NCBI RefSeq assembly: GCF_024158745.1
Contig: NZ_JAMZAW010000008.1
Location: 62,001 to 126,000 of the forward strand
Length of the DNA: 64,000 nucleotides
Origin: Paenibacillus tyrphae
GTDB lineage: Bacteria; Bacillota; Bacilli; Paenibacillales; NBRC-103111
Reading direction: 5' to 3'
Shown: one piece after another, positions 8,696 to 17,681 of the stretch
Numbering within the stretch: the stretch's first letter is position 1
Layout of the letters: every line of letters starts with the position of its first letter
Notes under the pieces: model-generated
Databases searched by the model: none
Told to the model about the DNA's origin: nothing
The model's input: the letters and a program-made list of their open reading frames with translations, nothing else
Program-made: the position numbers and the translations under genes

Positions 8696-9568
8696 TCAAT
8701 GCATACGGTCAACATAGCGTCCGTAATCCGGAACAGCCACACGATCAAATTGTCCGACCAGCTTCGCGAGCCCCTGAGTAAGCTCGTCGCCGTAAACCGG
8801 CACCCCGTGCCCCGTCACAGCGGCCGCGGGCTTCAACGCTTCCAGTCTCTGTACGGATTCCTTGGCCGCCTTCCAATCCGTCGTAAAATAACGGGGCGGG
8901 CCGCAAATCTCTTCATATTGCACAATAACCTTAAACAGGGAATCCTGCCGTACCGTGATGAAAGCGTCGCCGGCGATCAGCGTGCGGTCGGTTTCCCGGA
9001 ACAGCGACACATGGCCCGGCGAATGACCGGGCGTCGGTATCCAGCGCCACTCCGGCAGGCCGGGAATAGTACCGTCGGAGGGGAGCCCCCGGACATGCTT
9101 GCCCAAGTTGACCGGCTCGTTCGGAAACAAGGGTGACAGCTTGGCGAGCAGTCCGCCTTCGACAGACGCGTCGGGGTCCGGGTAGCTATGCCGCCCGGTT
9201 ACATATGGCAATTCCAACTCGTGGGCGTATACCGGGACCTGCCAGGCCTCTGCCAGCTCGACAACGGCGCCCACATGGTCGAAATGACCATGGGTCAGCA
9301 CGATAGCCTTCGGCTTGCTGTGTTCTCCGAACTGCTCCCGAACCGCTTGTTGGATCGTGTCGGCGGAATCCGGCATTCCGGCGTCTACAAGTACCCATCC
9401 GTCGGCCGGTTCGCGATTCCCGATAAAGCATACGTTAACCACTTGGATGGTCAGACAGGAGACCCGCTCCGCCACCGTCTGCAATGCTCCGCTTTTGACG
9501 GAGGTGATCGGAATGTACCGGTGATTCAATGTATTTTCAATTTCTCGATCCGCATTCGGTTCCGTCAT
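8696..9568 (-). CDS. MBL-fold metallo-hydrolase
   Basis: A 290-aa hydrolase of the metallo-beta-lactamase fold. The zinc motif HGHFDH is at residues 93-98, the third ligand region GHSPGH at 181-186, and the bridging aspartate GD at 200-201. A late histidine is supplied by TGHGVPVYG. The layout is that of glyoxalase II-like thiolester or lactone hydrolases, but the substrate cannot be read from sequence. A good AAGGAGA site precedes the ATG. It is monocistronic and leftward, divergent from the GNAT gene. Confidence 0.85.
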   Translation of the reverse strand: MTEPNADREIENTLNHRYIPITSVKSGALQTVAERVSCLTIQVVNVCFIGNREPADGWVLVDAGMPDSADTIQQAVREQFGEHSKPKAIVLTHGHFDHVGAVVELAEAWQVPVYAHELELPYVTGRHSYPDPDASVEGGLLAKLSPLFPNEPVNLGKHVRGLPSDGTIPGLPEWRWIPTPGHSPGHVSLFRETDRTLIAGDAFITVRQDSLFKVIVQYEEICGPPRYFTTDWKAAKESVQRLEALKPAAAVTGHGVPVYGDELTQGLAKLVGQFDRVAVPDYGRYVDRMH

Positions 9569-9721
9569 AGGTTCTCCTTTGCCTTAAGGCTGTTTTGTTT
9601 AGTTATTCGTTAGTATGCGGATGCAGTCAACCAATTATGAGCAAAAAGAAGGAACCGGGCGTAGGTTTACCGAATCTTATGTGAAGAAACTGCTATTTTT
9701 TAACTTTCTAGGAGTGATCAT

Positions 9722-10174
9722 ATGAAAATTGTAAAACTGGCATCCCATGAACTGCCTCCAATGGATTTGCTGTTATTAGCCGACCCTTCCCCGAGTCTGG
9801 TTGAAGAATATATTCAAAGAGGCCAATGCTATGTCGCCAAAGCAGAGGAACTTATTCTCGGCGTATACGTTCTTCTGCCCACCAGACCCGAAACCGTCGA
9901 AATCGTTAATGTCGCCGTTGACGAGCGTCATCAAGGTCAAGGCATAGGCAAAAAGCTGGTCAACCACGCGATCGAGACAGCGAAACAGCTAGGGTATAAA
10001 ACGATTGAAATCGGCACCGGCAATTCAAGCATCGGTCAGCTCGCTCTCTATCAGAAGTGCGGCTTCCGCATGACCTGGATCGACAGGGATTTTTTCATCC
10101 GGCATTACGAGGAGCCGATTTACGAAAACGGGATGCAGGTGATCGATATGGTGCGTCTTTCGCAAGATTTATAA
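9722..10174 (+). CDS. GNAT-family N-acetyltransferase (YvbK-like)
   Basis: A 150-aa acetyltransferase. The acetyl-CoA loop is VAVDERHQGQGIGKKLVNHA (about 61-80), with the RxxGxG/A variant QGQGIG. IEIGTGNSSIGQLALYQKCGF is characteristic of the YvbK-like branch. TAGGAGTGATC before the ATG is a good ribosome binding site. The acceptor substrate is unknown. It is followed by its own hairpin terminator and then by a structured repeat element. Confidence 0.85.
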   Translation: MKIVKLASHELPPMDLLLLADPSPSLVEEYIQRGQCYVAKAEELILGVYVLLPTRPETVEIVNVAVDERHQGQGIGKKLVNHAIETAKQLGYKTIEIGTGNSSIGQLALYQKCGFRMTWIDRDFFIRHYEEPIYENGMQVIDMVRLSQDL

Positions 10175-10201
10175 GAAAAGCTTCTTAATCGAAGCCTTTT
10201 C
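10175..10201 (+). terminator. hairpin terminator after the GNAT gene
   Basis: GAAAAGCTTC at 10175-10184 pairs with GAAGCCTTTTC at 10191-10201, with a TTAATC loop. The stop codon overlaps the base of the stem. The T-tract is within the descending arm, so efficiency is uncertain. Confidence 0.5.
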
Positions 10202-10302
10202 GTGGAAGATACAGTTGTGTTCTGGCCGAAGCTTTTCTTGAAATAATAGAATGCTTCAGCTCCGCTGAAAACTTATACATTCTATCATTATAAACAAAAA
10301 AG

Positions 10303-10319
10303 CCTGATGTCTCAGGCTT
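10303..10319. repeat. duplicated terminator palindrome (left target duplication of repeat copy 1)
   Basis: CCTGATGTCTCAGGCTT is repeated exactly at 10541-10557. The sequence is the stem-loop of an intrinsic terminator: read on the minus strand it ends in a T-run, and it belongs to the NhaC-type gene to the right. The duplication brackets the structured element 10320-10540. Confidence 0.75.
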
Positions 10320-10540
10320 TTCAGGCTTTCGAGAAATTGCTTTCGACAACAATAGAGATACATACGGAGGTGGGGTATCCACTGGAGAAGCGATAGCGGC
10401 CGCCTTTGTCTTCGGGAAATGTCCGCTAACAAGCGGCTTTCAATCAAATTTCCCGATGACAACAGCGGTCGGAAGTGGATACCCCACCCCCTCGTAACCT
10501 CTATTACCTCAACCGACAATTTTCTCGATAAGTTCAAAAA
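10320..10540. mobile_element. structured terminator-inserted repeat element, copy 1 (221 bp)
   Basis: A non-coding element related to the one at 18267-18543. Nested inverted repeats run from the outside in. The end repeats are CGAGAAATTG near 10330 and CAATTTTCTCG near 10517. A perfect 14-bp stem GTGGGGTATCCACT (10370-10383) pairs with 10474-10487. An inner stem TCGGGAAAT (10412-10420) pairs with 10448-10456. A small hairpin CCGCT/AGCGG lies at 10423-10436. It is flanked by a 17-bp direct repeat that is itself a terminator palindrome. It has no open reading frame, so it is probably a MITE-like passenger moved by a transposase encoded elsewhere. Confidence 0.7.
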
Positions 10541-10557
10541 CCTGATGTCTCAGGCTT
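10541..10557 (-). terminator. terminator of the NhaC-type gene (right target duplication of repeat copy 1)
   Basis: On the minus strand this is the stem-loop GCCTGAGACATCAGG followed by TTTTTG. The TGA stop of the antiporter gene is inside the ascending arm. It is the second copy of the sequence at 10303-10319. Confidence 0.7.
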
Positions 10558-11869
10558 GAGCACGGACTTTCGCACGATCCAGATAAGCGGAATATAAATA
10601 AGTGCAAAACGGCAGGCTCCACAAAAAAATCGCAAAAGGCAAATACTGCTCCACCGGTACTCCGACAAACGTGCTGCACAGCACGGCCAGCAAATTCCAC
10701 GGTACGGCCGCGGCCAGAACGGCGCTCGTATCGGCAATGACGCGCGAGAGGTGCGCGGAGCTAAACCGGCGGTTCCACAGCGGCAAAATGTTACGACCGG
10801 ACATGATAATCGGTAGCGTCTGCGTACAGGAGATAAGACACAGGACGAGGCCGAACGCTCCGGTGCGCCATGTGGCGGAAGCGAGCGAAGGCATCTCCCC
10901 CATCATCCGCTCAATGTACGCGCCGATCAGGTTCGACCGTTCCAGAATGCCGTTGAACGCCCCGGCCAGCACAATAAGCGAGACGAGGCTGATCATGCTC
11001 AGCAATCCCTTGCCTTCGACAATCGAATGCTCCGCCCCGCTCCACATCGCTTTCAGCCAAGCGGTTGGCTCTACCCCTTTTTGCAGGCTTCCTACAATAA
11101 TTGCGGCGGCAATGGATAACAGAAATCCGTATTTCGTCTTCAGCCGCAGTACGATCGAGCCGAGAAGAACGAGAATCGGTATCAGCAGCACGAGCGATTC
11201 GCCGAAATCGGAAGGAATGAGATTGGCCGATTGCTCCACGGGACCTTTAGCCGTCCGCAGATCGAGCCATCCGTAAAATGCCAGCGAGGCGAGTACGGCA
11301 AGCGCCGAGGTCGGAGCCATCGCCCGCCATTGCCGCGGGATAGACGTTTCTGTCGAAGCCGCGATCAACTGGTGGGCACTGGAAAAAGGCGACGTACGGT
11401 CACCGACATAGCTTCCGGAGACGACGGCCCCGGCCACGTACGGCAGCGGAACGCCCACATGGATTGCCATCCCGATGAGCGGAACGCCGACCGCGCTGAG
11501 CGTCCCGGTCGAGGTCCCGAGAATCATCGACACGAACGCACAGATCAGAAACGAAAAGGTCAGCGCATACTGCGGCTGTACGATGGCAAGCGCCCATTGA
11601 ACCAGCTCGTCCACCGTCCCGCTGACCGCCCAGCAAGGCAGAATCATGCCAACGAGCAGCAGAAGCCAGACGACTTCCTTGGTGCGGCGCACGCCTTCCA
11701 GTATTCCGGCACAAAGCTCCTTGCCTCCAATTCCGCTGCGGAGCGAAATCAGAATAAGAGCCAGCAGCCCGGCCGAAAAGCCGAAGACGACCGGAATTTT
11801 GGCCATATAGGCCGCAGCGATGCCAAGCACGGTAATTCCTACAATGATTACAAGCTGACGAAACGACAT
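10550..11869 (-). CDS. NhaC-family Na+/H+ antiporter
   Basis: A 439-aa polytopic membrane protein with about 11-12 hydrophobic segments. The family signatures SMILGTSTGTLSAVGVPLIGMA and SGSYVGDRTSPFSSAHQLIA correspond to the NhaC-type (IT superfamily) ion-binding core, where the DRTSPF loop is diagnostic. It probably exchanges sodium, or a small organic anion, for protons at the cytoplasmic membrane. AAAGGG precedes the ATG. It is divergent from the PucR-type alanine regulator, with 160 bases between them, so it may belong to the same regulon. Substrate within the family is not resolved. Confidence 0.8.
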   Translation of the reverse strand: MSFRQLVIIVGITVLGIAAAYMAKIPVVFGFSAGLLALILISLRSGIGGKELCAGILEGVRRTKEVVWLLLLVGMILPCWAVSGTVDELVQWALAIVQPQYALTFSFLICAFVSMILGTSTGTLSAVGVPLIGMAIHVGVPLPYVAGAVVSGSYVGDRTSPFSSAHQLIAASTETSIPRQWRAMAPTSALAVLASLAFYGWLDLRTAKGPVEQSANLIPSDFGESLVLLIPILVLLGSIVLRLKTKYGFLLSIAAAIIVGSLQKGVEPTAWLKAMWSGAEHSIVEGKGLLSMISLVSLIVLAGAFNGILERSNLIGAYIERMMGEMPSLASATWRTGAFGLVLCLISCTQTLPIIMSGRNILPLWNRRFSSAHLSRVIADTSAVLAAAVPWNLLAVLCSTFVGVPVEQYLPFAIFLWSLPFCTYLYSAYLDRAKVRAQA

Positions 11870-11938
11870 GGAAAATCCCTTTCTATTTCTATGAGAATGT
11901 GTGTTCGTCCATTATATCACGATGCAGTTAAATTTTGA

Positions 11939-11954
11939 TCCCCTTTAGGGGATT
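11939..11954. promoter_or_regulatory. inverted repeat in the nhaC/adeR divergent region
   Basis: ATCCCC-TTTA-GGGGAT is a perfect 6-bp inverted repeat placed just upstream of the -35 of the rightward promoter. It fits an operator for a dimeric regulator, but the protein that binds it is not known. Confidence 0.35.
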
Positions 11955-11958
11955 CCCA

Positions 11959-11988
11959 TGACAAAAAAATTTGTTTATAGTTAAAATG
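11959..11988 (+). promoter_or_regulatory. predicted sigma-A promoter of the PucR-type regulator
   Basis: The -35 is ATGACA (11959-11964) and the -10 is TAAAAT (11983-11988), with an 18-base spacer. The start codon of the regulator is 42 bases downstream of the -10. Confidence 0.5.
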
Positions 11989-12029
11989 GCACCGCTGCCA
12001 CCCGAAACTTGAAAAAGGAGAAATGAAGC

Positions 12030-13262
12030 ATGACCGCCGAAAAAGGGCCCTTCGATCAGCATTTCGACAGTCTGGAAACGTTAGCCGAAACCATTAGCGA
12101 GGTGCTTCGCTGCCCGGTTACGATTGAAGACGCCAATCATCGGCTTGTCGCCTACAGCGCGCACGACCGCCAGACGGACGAAGCCCGTACTGCGACCATC
12201 ATCGGCCGACGGGTGCCCGAGAAGGTCGTGCAAAGCTTGTGGAGACAAGGGGTTATTCCGCAGCTCATGAAGACCGACGAGCCGGTCCGGATCGCTTCCA
12301 TTACGGATATTGGTCTCGGGGACCGCGTCGCCGTCGCCATTCGCAAAGATGAGGAAGTTCTGGGATATATTTGGGCGCTTGAGGTGGAGCAGCCCATCGA
12401 CGATAACGGCATACAGCAATTAAAAAAGGCCGCGCAAACGGCCAAACAAAAGCTCCTGCATATTCAAACGCGCAAACGCAAGCAGGAGGAAGGCTATCAG
12501 GAGTTTTTCTGGCAGCTGCTTACGGGGCATTTGACCTCCGAAGCGGCCGTCCGGGACAAAGCGGCTCAAATCCATTTGACGCTGCCCCCCGCTTTTTACG
12601 TCATGGTATTCGAATTTCCCGAATCGATCGACGATCATCGGCTCCAGCAAATCCGCTATCTGATGTCGGTGACGCAGCGCATCTCCGTCGTATGCCATGC
12701 GGCGGATCACCATCACTTCATTCTGCTCGCTTCCCCTTCCGAATCGACGTCTTGGAAAGAGCATGCCGGCAGCTTCATCAATCATTTTGCCAAGCAGATG
12801 CAGGACCGGTTTCGCGTGTCAGCTATGGCCTCCGCCTGCGGTTCTCTGTACGAAGATTACGGCAAGGTCGAGACGAGCTACCGCGAAGCGCTCACGCTGC
12901 TGCGCCTGAAGAAGTTGTTCCCGAATCAAACGAAAATTCACCACTACGAAGACTTGGGCTTTTACCGGTTCCTGCCCCCCATTTACGAATACAAGAAGTC
13001 CCACCGGATGGTGAACCGCCACTTGCAGCGGCTTAAAGAATACGACCGGGACCATCATACGAATCTACTGGACACGCTGGAGACGTTTCTGATCCACGAC
13101 AGCAACGCCAAGGAGGCAGCTGCCGCGCTCCATATCCATACGAATACGATGAACTATCGTCTGTCCCGGATTGCCGAAATCGGCGAGATCGACTTAAAAA
13201 GCATGGACCAGAAGGTAGCGCTTTACATTGATCTAAAGACCAATAAGCTCATGTCCTCCTGA
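12030..13262 (+). CDS. adeR: PucR-family regulator, AdeR-like (alanine catabolism activator)
   Basis: A 410-aa cytoplasmic regulator. The N-terminal sensor part (residues 15-150) opens with LAETISEVLRCPVTIEDANHRL, a GAF-like fold. A GGDEF-like middle region follows, and the C-terminal PucR helix-turn-helix contains LLDTLETFLIHDSNAKEAAA and IHTNTMNYRLSRI. The Bacillus subtilis AdeR protein of this family activates ald. Here the gene lies convergent to an AlaP-like permease and 1.9 kb from ald and alr, which supports the same role. An AAAGGAG site precedes the ATG. The name is inferred from family and context. Confidence 0.75.
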   Translation: MTAEKGPFDQHFDSLETLAETISEVLRCPVTIEDANHRLVAYSAHDRQTDEARTATIIGRRVPEKVVQSLWRQGVIPQLMKTDEPVRIASITDIGLGDRVAVAIRKDEEVLGYIWALEVEQPIDDNGIQQLKKAAQTAKQKLLHIQTRKRKQEEGYQEFFWQLLTGHLTSEAAVRDKAAQIHLTLPPAFYVMVFEFPESIDDHRLQQIRYLMSVTQRISVVCHAADHHHFILLASPSESTSWKEHAGSFINHFAKQMQDRFRVSAMASACGSLYEDYGKVETSYREALTLLRLKKLFPNQTKIHHYEDLGFYRFLPPIYEYKKSHRMVNRHLQRLKEYDRDHHTNLLDTLETFLIHDSNAKEAAAALHIHTNTMNYRLSRIAEIGEIDLKSMDQKVALYIDLKTNKLMSS

Positions 13263-13281
13263 TCCATTCCGTTCGATTTGA

Positions 13282-14694
13282 CTATACCTGCGTCGCGCCG
13301 TCGTCTACGCGTCCTTCCATGCCGTTCGTTCCGGCCGGGGAGGCGCTTTTTTTCTTTTTCACGAAATAAACCACGAGCAGAATCGCATACCATACCGGGC
13401 CGACGAGAAGCGCAATCCGGGTATCCGGGGAGTAAGCCATAATCCCGACGACGAACACGAGGAATGCGAGCACGGCGTAAGAGCTGTAAGGCGCAAACGG
13501 CATTTTGTAAATCAGCTTGGAGGCTTGGTCTGCCGAAAGCTTCTTGCGGAAGCGGATTTGCGAGATGAGAATGACCGCCCATACCCAAATGACCGCAAAC
13601 GTAGCGATGCTGGTAACCATGGTAAACGCTTTTTCCGGTACGATGTAGTTAAGCGCGACGCCGATCAACAGGAAGAAAGCGGATACAATAATCGCACGGG
13701 ACGGAACGCCGGAACGGGATACCTTCTCGAAGCTTGCAGGCGCCTCTCCCTGCTGCGCCAAATTGTACAGCATGCGACCGTTGCTGAATATGCCGCTGTT
13801 GCAGGACGAAAGCGCGGCGGTCAGCACGACGAAGTTGATAATGCCTGCGGCGTAAGGAATGCCCAGCTTCTCGAAGGTCATGACGAACGGGCTGCCCTTG
13901 AGACCGATTTCCGTCCACGGATAAATCGACATGATGACGAACAGCGCGCCGACGTAGAAGATGAGAATGCGCCAGAACACGTTGTCGATTGCTTTTGTTA
14001 GCGCTTTCGCAGGGTCCTTGACTTCCCCGGCCGTTACCCCGATCATTTCGATTCCCAGATAGGCGAACATGATCATCTGCATAGCCAGCAGCACGCCCGA
14101 CCAGCCATTCGCAAAAAAGCCTCCGTGACTCCACAAGTTGCTGATTCCGACGGCGATGCCGCCATTTCCCAGACCGAATACGATCATGCCAACGCCGACG
14201 ATGATCATGAAGATGATGGTGACGATTTTGATGAGCGCGAACCAAAACTCCAGCTCGCCATAGGCTTTAACGGCAATCAGGTTGACCAGACTCATGATGA
14301 CCAGCGCCGCCAGCGCCCAAATCCACCTTGGCACCCCCGGGAACCAATACTCCATATAAATCCCGACGGCGGTAATTTCGGCCATACACGTAACGACCCA
14401 AATAAACCAATAGTTCCATCCCGTCAAAAAGCCAAATACAGGACTCATATATTCCCGGGCGTAGCGGCTGAACGAACCGGCCACCGGCTTCTGAACGGCC
14501 ATCTCCCCCAGCGCCCGCATAATGAAGAACATCGCCAGTCCGCCGATCATGTAGCCGACCAATATCGCAGGCCCGGCTACCTTAATGGCCGATGCGGAGC
14601 CCAGAAACAAGCCGACACCGATTGCGGCGCCAAGCGACATTAAAGTAATGTGCTTTTGCTCCAGTCCCCGTTTCAATTCATTGTTGTTTTTCAC
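13282..14694 (-). CDS. alaP: amino acid permease (AAT family), probably alanine (AlaP-like)
   Basis: A 470-aa APC-superfamily transporter with 12 membrane segments. The N-terminal GLEQKHITLMSLGAAIGVGL and the GSASAI and FAYLGIEMIGVTAGE motifs are typical of the AAT branch, which includes D-serine/D-alanine/glycine and alanine permeases. It starts at GTG 14694 with GGAGGAG upstream. It is placed between an AdeR-like regulator and alanine dehydrogenase, read away from ald, so import of alanine as a carbon and nitrogen source is the best inference. It ends 19 bases from the convergent regulator gene, with no clear terminator between them. Confidence 0.75.
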   Translation of the reverse strand: MKNNNELKRGLEQKHITLMSLGAAIGVGLFLGSASAIKVAGPAILVGYMIGGLAMFFIMRALGEMAVQKPVAGSFSRYAREYMSPVFGFLTGWNYWFIWVVTCMAEITAVGIYMEYWFPGVPRWIWALAALVIMSLVNLIAVKAYGELEFWFALIKIVTIIFMIIVGVGMIVFGLGNGGIAVGISNLWSHGGFFANGWSGVLLAMQMIMFAYLGIEMIGVTAGEVKDPAKALTKAIDNVFWRILIFYVGALFVIMSIYPWTEIGLKGSPFVMTFEKLGIPYAAGIINFVVLTAALSSCNSGIFSNGRMLYNLAQQGEAPASFEKVSRSGVPSRAIIVSAFFLLIGVALNYIVPEKAFTMVTSIATFAVIWVWAVILISQIRFRKKLSADQASKLIYKMPFAPYSSYAVLAFLVFVVGIMAYSPDTRIALLVGPVWYAILLVVYFVKKKKSASPAGTNGMEGRVDDGATQV

Positions 14695-14972
14695 AAAAAA
14701 TCTCCTCCAATAGTTAATTTCCAGGCTTGTGCTTGCATTATTCGTGCCTTATAAGGATAGAGACTTGCTTCTGTCTATTGTTTCCCTCCTCTATGAATAT
14801 GCGGCGAGCTGACATGCCCCGGCGAAAGCAGACTGCGCTCAACAATTTCCAGAAATTTGCGCCGGAACAACAGTATGCGCTTACATTCGCTTTTGTGACG
14901 AATTGATGTCTAAATCGTAGCACACTCGTTCCCGTCTGCATTTGTCTTGTTACTCAAAAATGATCAAATCAA

Positions 14973-14990
14973 TTTGTGATATTACACAAA
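14973..14990. promoter_or_regulatory. TTTGTG-N6-CACAAA palindrome, site 1 (candidate AdeR site)
   Basis: A perfect 6-bp inverted repeat with a 6-base spacer in the permease/ald divergent region. A second site with identical half-sites and spacing is centred exactly 50 bases away at 15023-15040. The phasing suggests two dimers on one face of the helix. Confidence 0.6.
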
Positions 14991-15007
14991 AGAGCCCGTC
15001 CCACATG

Positions 15008-15021
15008 AGAAAACGCTTACG
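15008..15021. promoter_or_regulatory. candidate cre site (CcpA)
   Basis: AGAAAACGCTTACG matches the cre consensus TGAAAACGCTTACA at 12 of 14 positions and lies between the two palindromes before ald. Carbon control of alanine catabolism is inferred. Confidence 0.4.
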
Positions 15022-15022
15022 T

Positions 15023-15040
15023 TTTGTGAAAAAACACAAA
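15023..15040. promoter_or_regulatory. TTTGTG-N6-CACAAA palindrome, site 2 (candidate AdeR site)
   Basis: TTTGTG, six A, CACAAA, extended by one further pair on each side (15022-15041). A -10 TATACT is present at 15095-15100 without a recognisable -35, which fits an activator-dependent ald promoter with these sites upstream. Confidence 0.6.
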
Positions 15041-15147
15041 AGCATCCAATTCTTTTCAGCTCGTTTCACGAAGAAAAACGTCGGATTTGTTCGATATACT
15101 CAGCTTACCGAAACGATCCAACCACATTATCAAGGGAGATGGCAATA

Positions 15148-16278
15148 ATGATTATCGGCGTGCCAAAAGAAATTAAAAACAATGAAAACCGCGTGGCCAT
15201 TACGCCTGCAGGCGTGTCTACAGTTGTGCAGGCGGGTCATAGCGTGTATATTGAAAAAGGAGCCGGCCTTGGCAGCGGCTTTGCGGACGAGCAATATGCG
15301 GCGGCCGGAGCCTTGATCGCCGATACCGCGCAAGAGGTTTGGGAAAAATCCCAAATGATCATGAAGGTCAAAGAACCGCTTCCTTCCGAATACGGTTATT
15401 TCCGGGAAGGTCTGATCTTGTTCACCTACCTGCACCTGGCTGCCGATGCGGAATTGGCCGCGGCCTTGACGAAATCGGGTGTCGTTTCCATTGCGTACGA
15501 AACGGTTGAAGTTAACCGTACGCTCCCGCTTTTGACTCCGATGAGCGAGGTTGCCGGACGGATGGCGACGCAAATCGGAGCACAGTTCCTGGAGAAGCCG
15601 TATGGCGGAAAAGGCGTGCTGCTTGCCGGCGTGCCCGGAGTACAGCGGGCGAAAGTCACGATCATCGGCGGCGGCGTAGTCGGCACGAATGCGGCGAAAA
15701 TCGCTGTCGGTCTAGGCGCGGATGTGACGGTAATCGATTTAAGCGCAGACCGGCTTCGTCAGCTTGACGATCAGTTCGGTCCGCAAATTCAGACGCTCAT
15801 GTCCAATCCGTATAACATCGCCCAAGCGGTTCGTCAATCCGATCTCGTCATCGGAGCGGTGCTTATTCCGGGAGCCAAAGCGCCTAAGCTGGTTAGCGAA
15901 GATATGGTGCGCAGCATGTCGCCAGGCTCCGTTGTTGTCGACGTTGCCATCGATCAAGGCGGAATCTTCGCAACGGTTGACCGCATTACGACCCACGATG
16001 CGCCTACGTATGTCAAGCACGGCGTAGTCCACTATGCGGTAGCCAATATGCCGGGTGCAGTTCCGAACACCTCCACCATCGCCCTGACGAACGTGACGAT
16101 TCCATACGCACTACAAATCGCGAACAAAGGCGTAAAGCAAGCGATCGCCGACAGCCCGGCTTTGGCCAAAGGTCTCACCACAGCAGGCGGTGCCATCACA
16201 TACGAAGCAGTCGCGAAAGATCTGAATTACGACTATGTGCCTGCACATAAAGCACTGGAAACTGTATCCAGCCGATAA
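15148..16278 (+). CDS. ald: alanine dehydrogenase
   Basis: A 376-aa enzyme that oxidatively deaminates L-alanine to pyruvate and ammonia with NAD+. The key residues of characterised enzymes are at the expected positions: Arg15, Lys75 (KVKEP), His96 (TYLHLA) and the late catalytic Asp in VAIDQGG. The NAD loop is GGGVVG at 174-179. The ATG at 15148 is chosen because the family begins MIIGVPKE and AAGGGAG lies nine bases upstream; the ATG at 15139 would add three residues. The gene follows two palindromes and a possible cre site. A GC-rich hairpin separates it from alr, which it could supply or balance. Confidence 0.95.
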   Translation: MIIGVPKEIKNNENRVAITPAGVSTVVQAGHSVYIEKGAGLGSGFADEQYAAAGALIADTAQEVWEKSQMIMKVKEPLPSEYGYFREGLILFTYLHLAADAELAAALTKSGVVSIAYETVEVNRTLPLLTPMSEVAGRMATQIGAQFLEKPYGGKGVLLAGVPGVQRAKVTIIGGGVVGTNAAKIAVGLGADVTVIDLSADRLRQLDDQFGPQIQTLMSNPYNIAQAVRQSDLVIGAVLIPGAKAPKLVSEDMVRSMSPGSVVVDVAIDQGGIFATVDRITTHDAPTYVKHGVVHYAVANMPGAVPNTSTIALTNVTIPYALQIANKGVKQAIADSPALAKGLTTAGGAITYEAVAKDLNYDYVPAHKALETVSSR

Positions 16279-16288
16279 ATAAGCAAAA

Positions 16289-16308
16289 CTCCCCCGCCCT
16301 CGGGGGAG
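16289..16308 (+). terminator. hairpin between ald and alr
   Basis: CTCCCCCG (16289-16296) pairs with CGGGGGAG (16301-16308) over a 4-base loop. The downstream run is ATTATTATTTATT rather than pure T, so termination may be partial and alr could be read through. Confidence 0.6.
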
Positions 16309-16351
16309 ATTATTATTTATTCAGCAAATCACCACGAAGGAGCAGCACAAC

Positions 16352-17596
16352 ATGCACACAAGGAACGATAGGATTGTGAAACCGCACGAAGAGCTCCCCC
16401 GTTCGATTATGCCCGAGCCGGACTACGCCGATTGGGACGGCAGCTTCAGTCACCGTCCGACGCTGGCTGAAATCTCGCTCGATGCCATCGCCTCGAACGC
16501 GGCGTACTTCAAGTCGCTTCTCCAGCCCGGCTGCCAGTGGATGGCGGTGGTCAAAGCGAACGGGTACGGCCACGGCGCGGTGGAAACTGCCAGGACGGCA
16601 CTAAGCTCCGGCGCGGACCGCCTCGGAGTCGCTTTTCTGGATGAGGCGCTCCGCCTGCGTTCAGCGGGCATTGCCGCCCCGATCCTTGTGCTCGGCTACA
16701 CGCCTCCGGAAGCAATCCGGGAGGCCGTTGCGGCCGATGTGACGCTGACGGTGTTTAGCGGCGAGGTGCTCGAAACGGTGATGCGCGAAGCGGAAAGCTT
16801 GGGCCGGGTAGCCCGGATTCATCTTAAGATCGAGACCGGGATGAACCGGCTCGGGGTTACGTCGCCAGATGCTGCACTGCAGCTCGCCCGACGCGCGAAC
16901 GAGAGTCCTTATGTGACGCTGGAGGGTGTATTTACACATTTTGCCAATTCGGACCATCCGAGTCCGGCATACACGGAACTGCAGTTCGCGAGGTTTCTCG
17001 AATTTCGCGGCGCTTTTGAGGAAGCCGGTATCGCCGTTCCTCTCTGGCATTGCTGCAACACCGCAGCAACCATTGCTTATCCGCATATGCATTTGGACTT
17101 GGTGCGTGTCGGGATCGGACTGTACGGCTTGAAGCCGTCGGTAAGAGGCGCTATCGCAGGCGCTCCCCTCAAGCCGGCCATGCGGCTCAAATCACAAATC
17201 GTATCACTCAAAGACGTCCCGGCGTTGGAGCCGGTCAGCTACGGATGCACGTTTGCCTCCGATAAAGATACCAGAATTGCCACTGTGCCGATCGGATACG
17301 CGGACGGTATTCCACGGGCGCTCTCCAACAAGGGAACTGCATCGGTACGCGGACAGTCTGCGCCGATCGCCGGAACGATCTGCATGGATCAGTTGATGCT
17401 CGACGTTACCGCGATTCCGGACGCGAAGCTCGGTGACGAGGTCACGCTTTTCGGCACGCCGGAAGACAAAGTGACCGCCGCCGATGTCGCAAGCCATGCG
17501 CATACGATCCATTACGAGATCGTATGCGGCATCGGCGCCCGGGTCCCCCGGGTTTATGTAGAGGGAGGCTGGACGATTTCCACGCGCTTTATATGA
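16352..17596 (+). CDS. alr: alanine racemase
   Basis: A 414-aa PLP enzyme that interconverts L- and D-alanine for peptidoglycan synthesis or D-alanine use. The PLP lysine is Lys68 in VVKANGYGHG. The second catalytic residue is the tyrosine in PVSYGCTF of the C-terminal domain, and the GICMDQ-type motif reads TICMDQLMLDVT. It is about 25-30 residues longer at the N-terminus than usual, but the ATG at 16352 has a GAAGGAG site eight bases away, so the extension seems real. It is placed directly after ald, suggesting use in alanine catabolism rather than the sole housekeeping copy. Confidence 0.93.
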   Translation: MHTRNDRIVKPHEELPRSIMPEPDYADWDGSFSHRPTLAEISLDAIASNAAYFKSLLQPGCQWMAVVKANGYGHGAVETARTALSSGADRLGVAFLDEALRLRSAGIAAPILVLGYTPPEAIREAVAADVTLTVFSGEVLETVMREAESLGRVARIHLKIETGMNRLGVTSPDAALQLARRANESPYVTLEGVFTHFANSDHPSPAYTELQFARFLEFRGAFEEAGIAVPLWHCCNTAATIAYPHMHLDLVRVGIGLYGLKPSVRGAIAGAPLKPAMRLKSQIVSLKDVPALEPVSYGCTFASDKDTRIATVPIGYADGIPRALSNKGTASVRGQSAPIAGTICMDQLMLDVTAIPDAKLGDEVTLFGTPEDKVTAADVASHAHTIHYEIVCGIGARVPRVYVEGGWTISTRFI

Positions 17597-17610
17597 CAGG
17601 ACGGCACGAC

Positions 17611-17638
17611 AAACGGGCAGGGTCTCCCCTGCCCGTTT
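17611..17638 (+). terminator. terminator after alr
   Basis: AAACGGGCAGGG pairs with CCCTGCCCGTTT with a very short loop. A T-rich tail is partly inside the stem. Confidence 0.75.
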
Positions 17639-17681
17639 CATTGTATTCTTGGGCCGCGGACGCGGCTGTACCGACGGAGAT

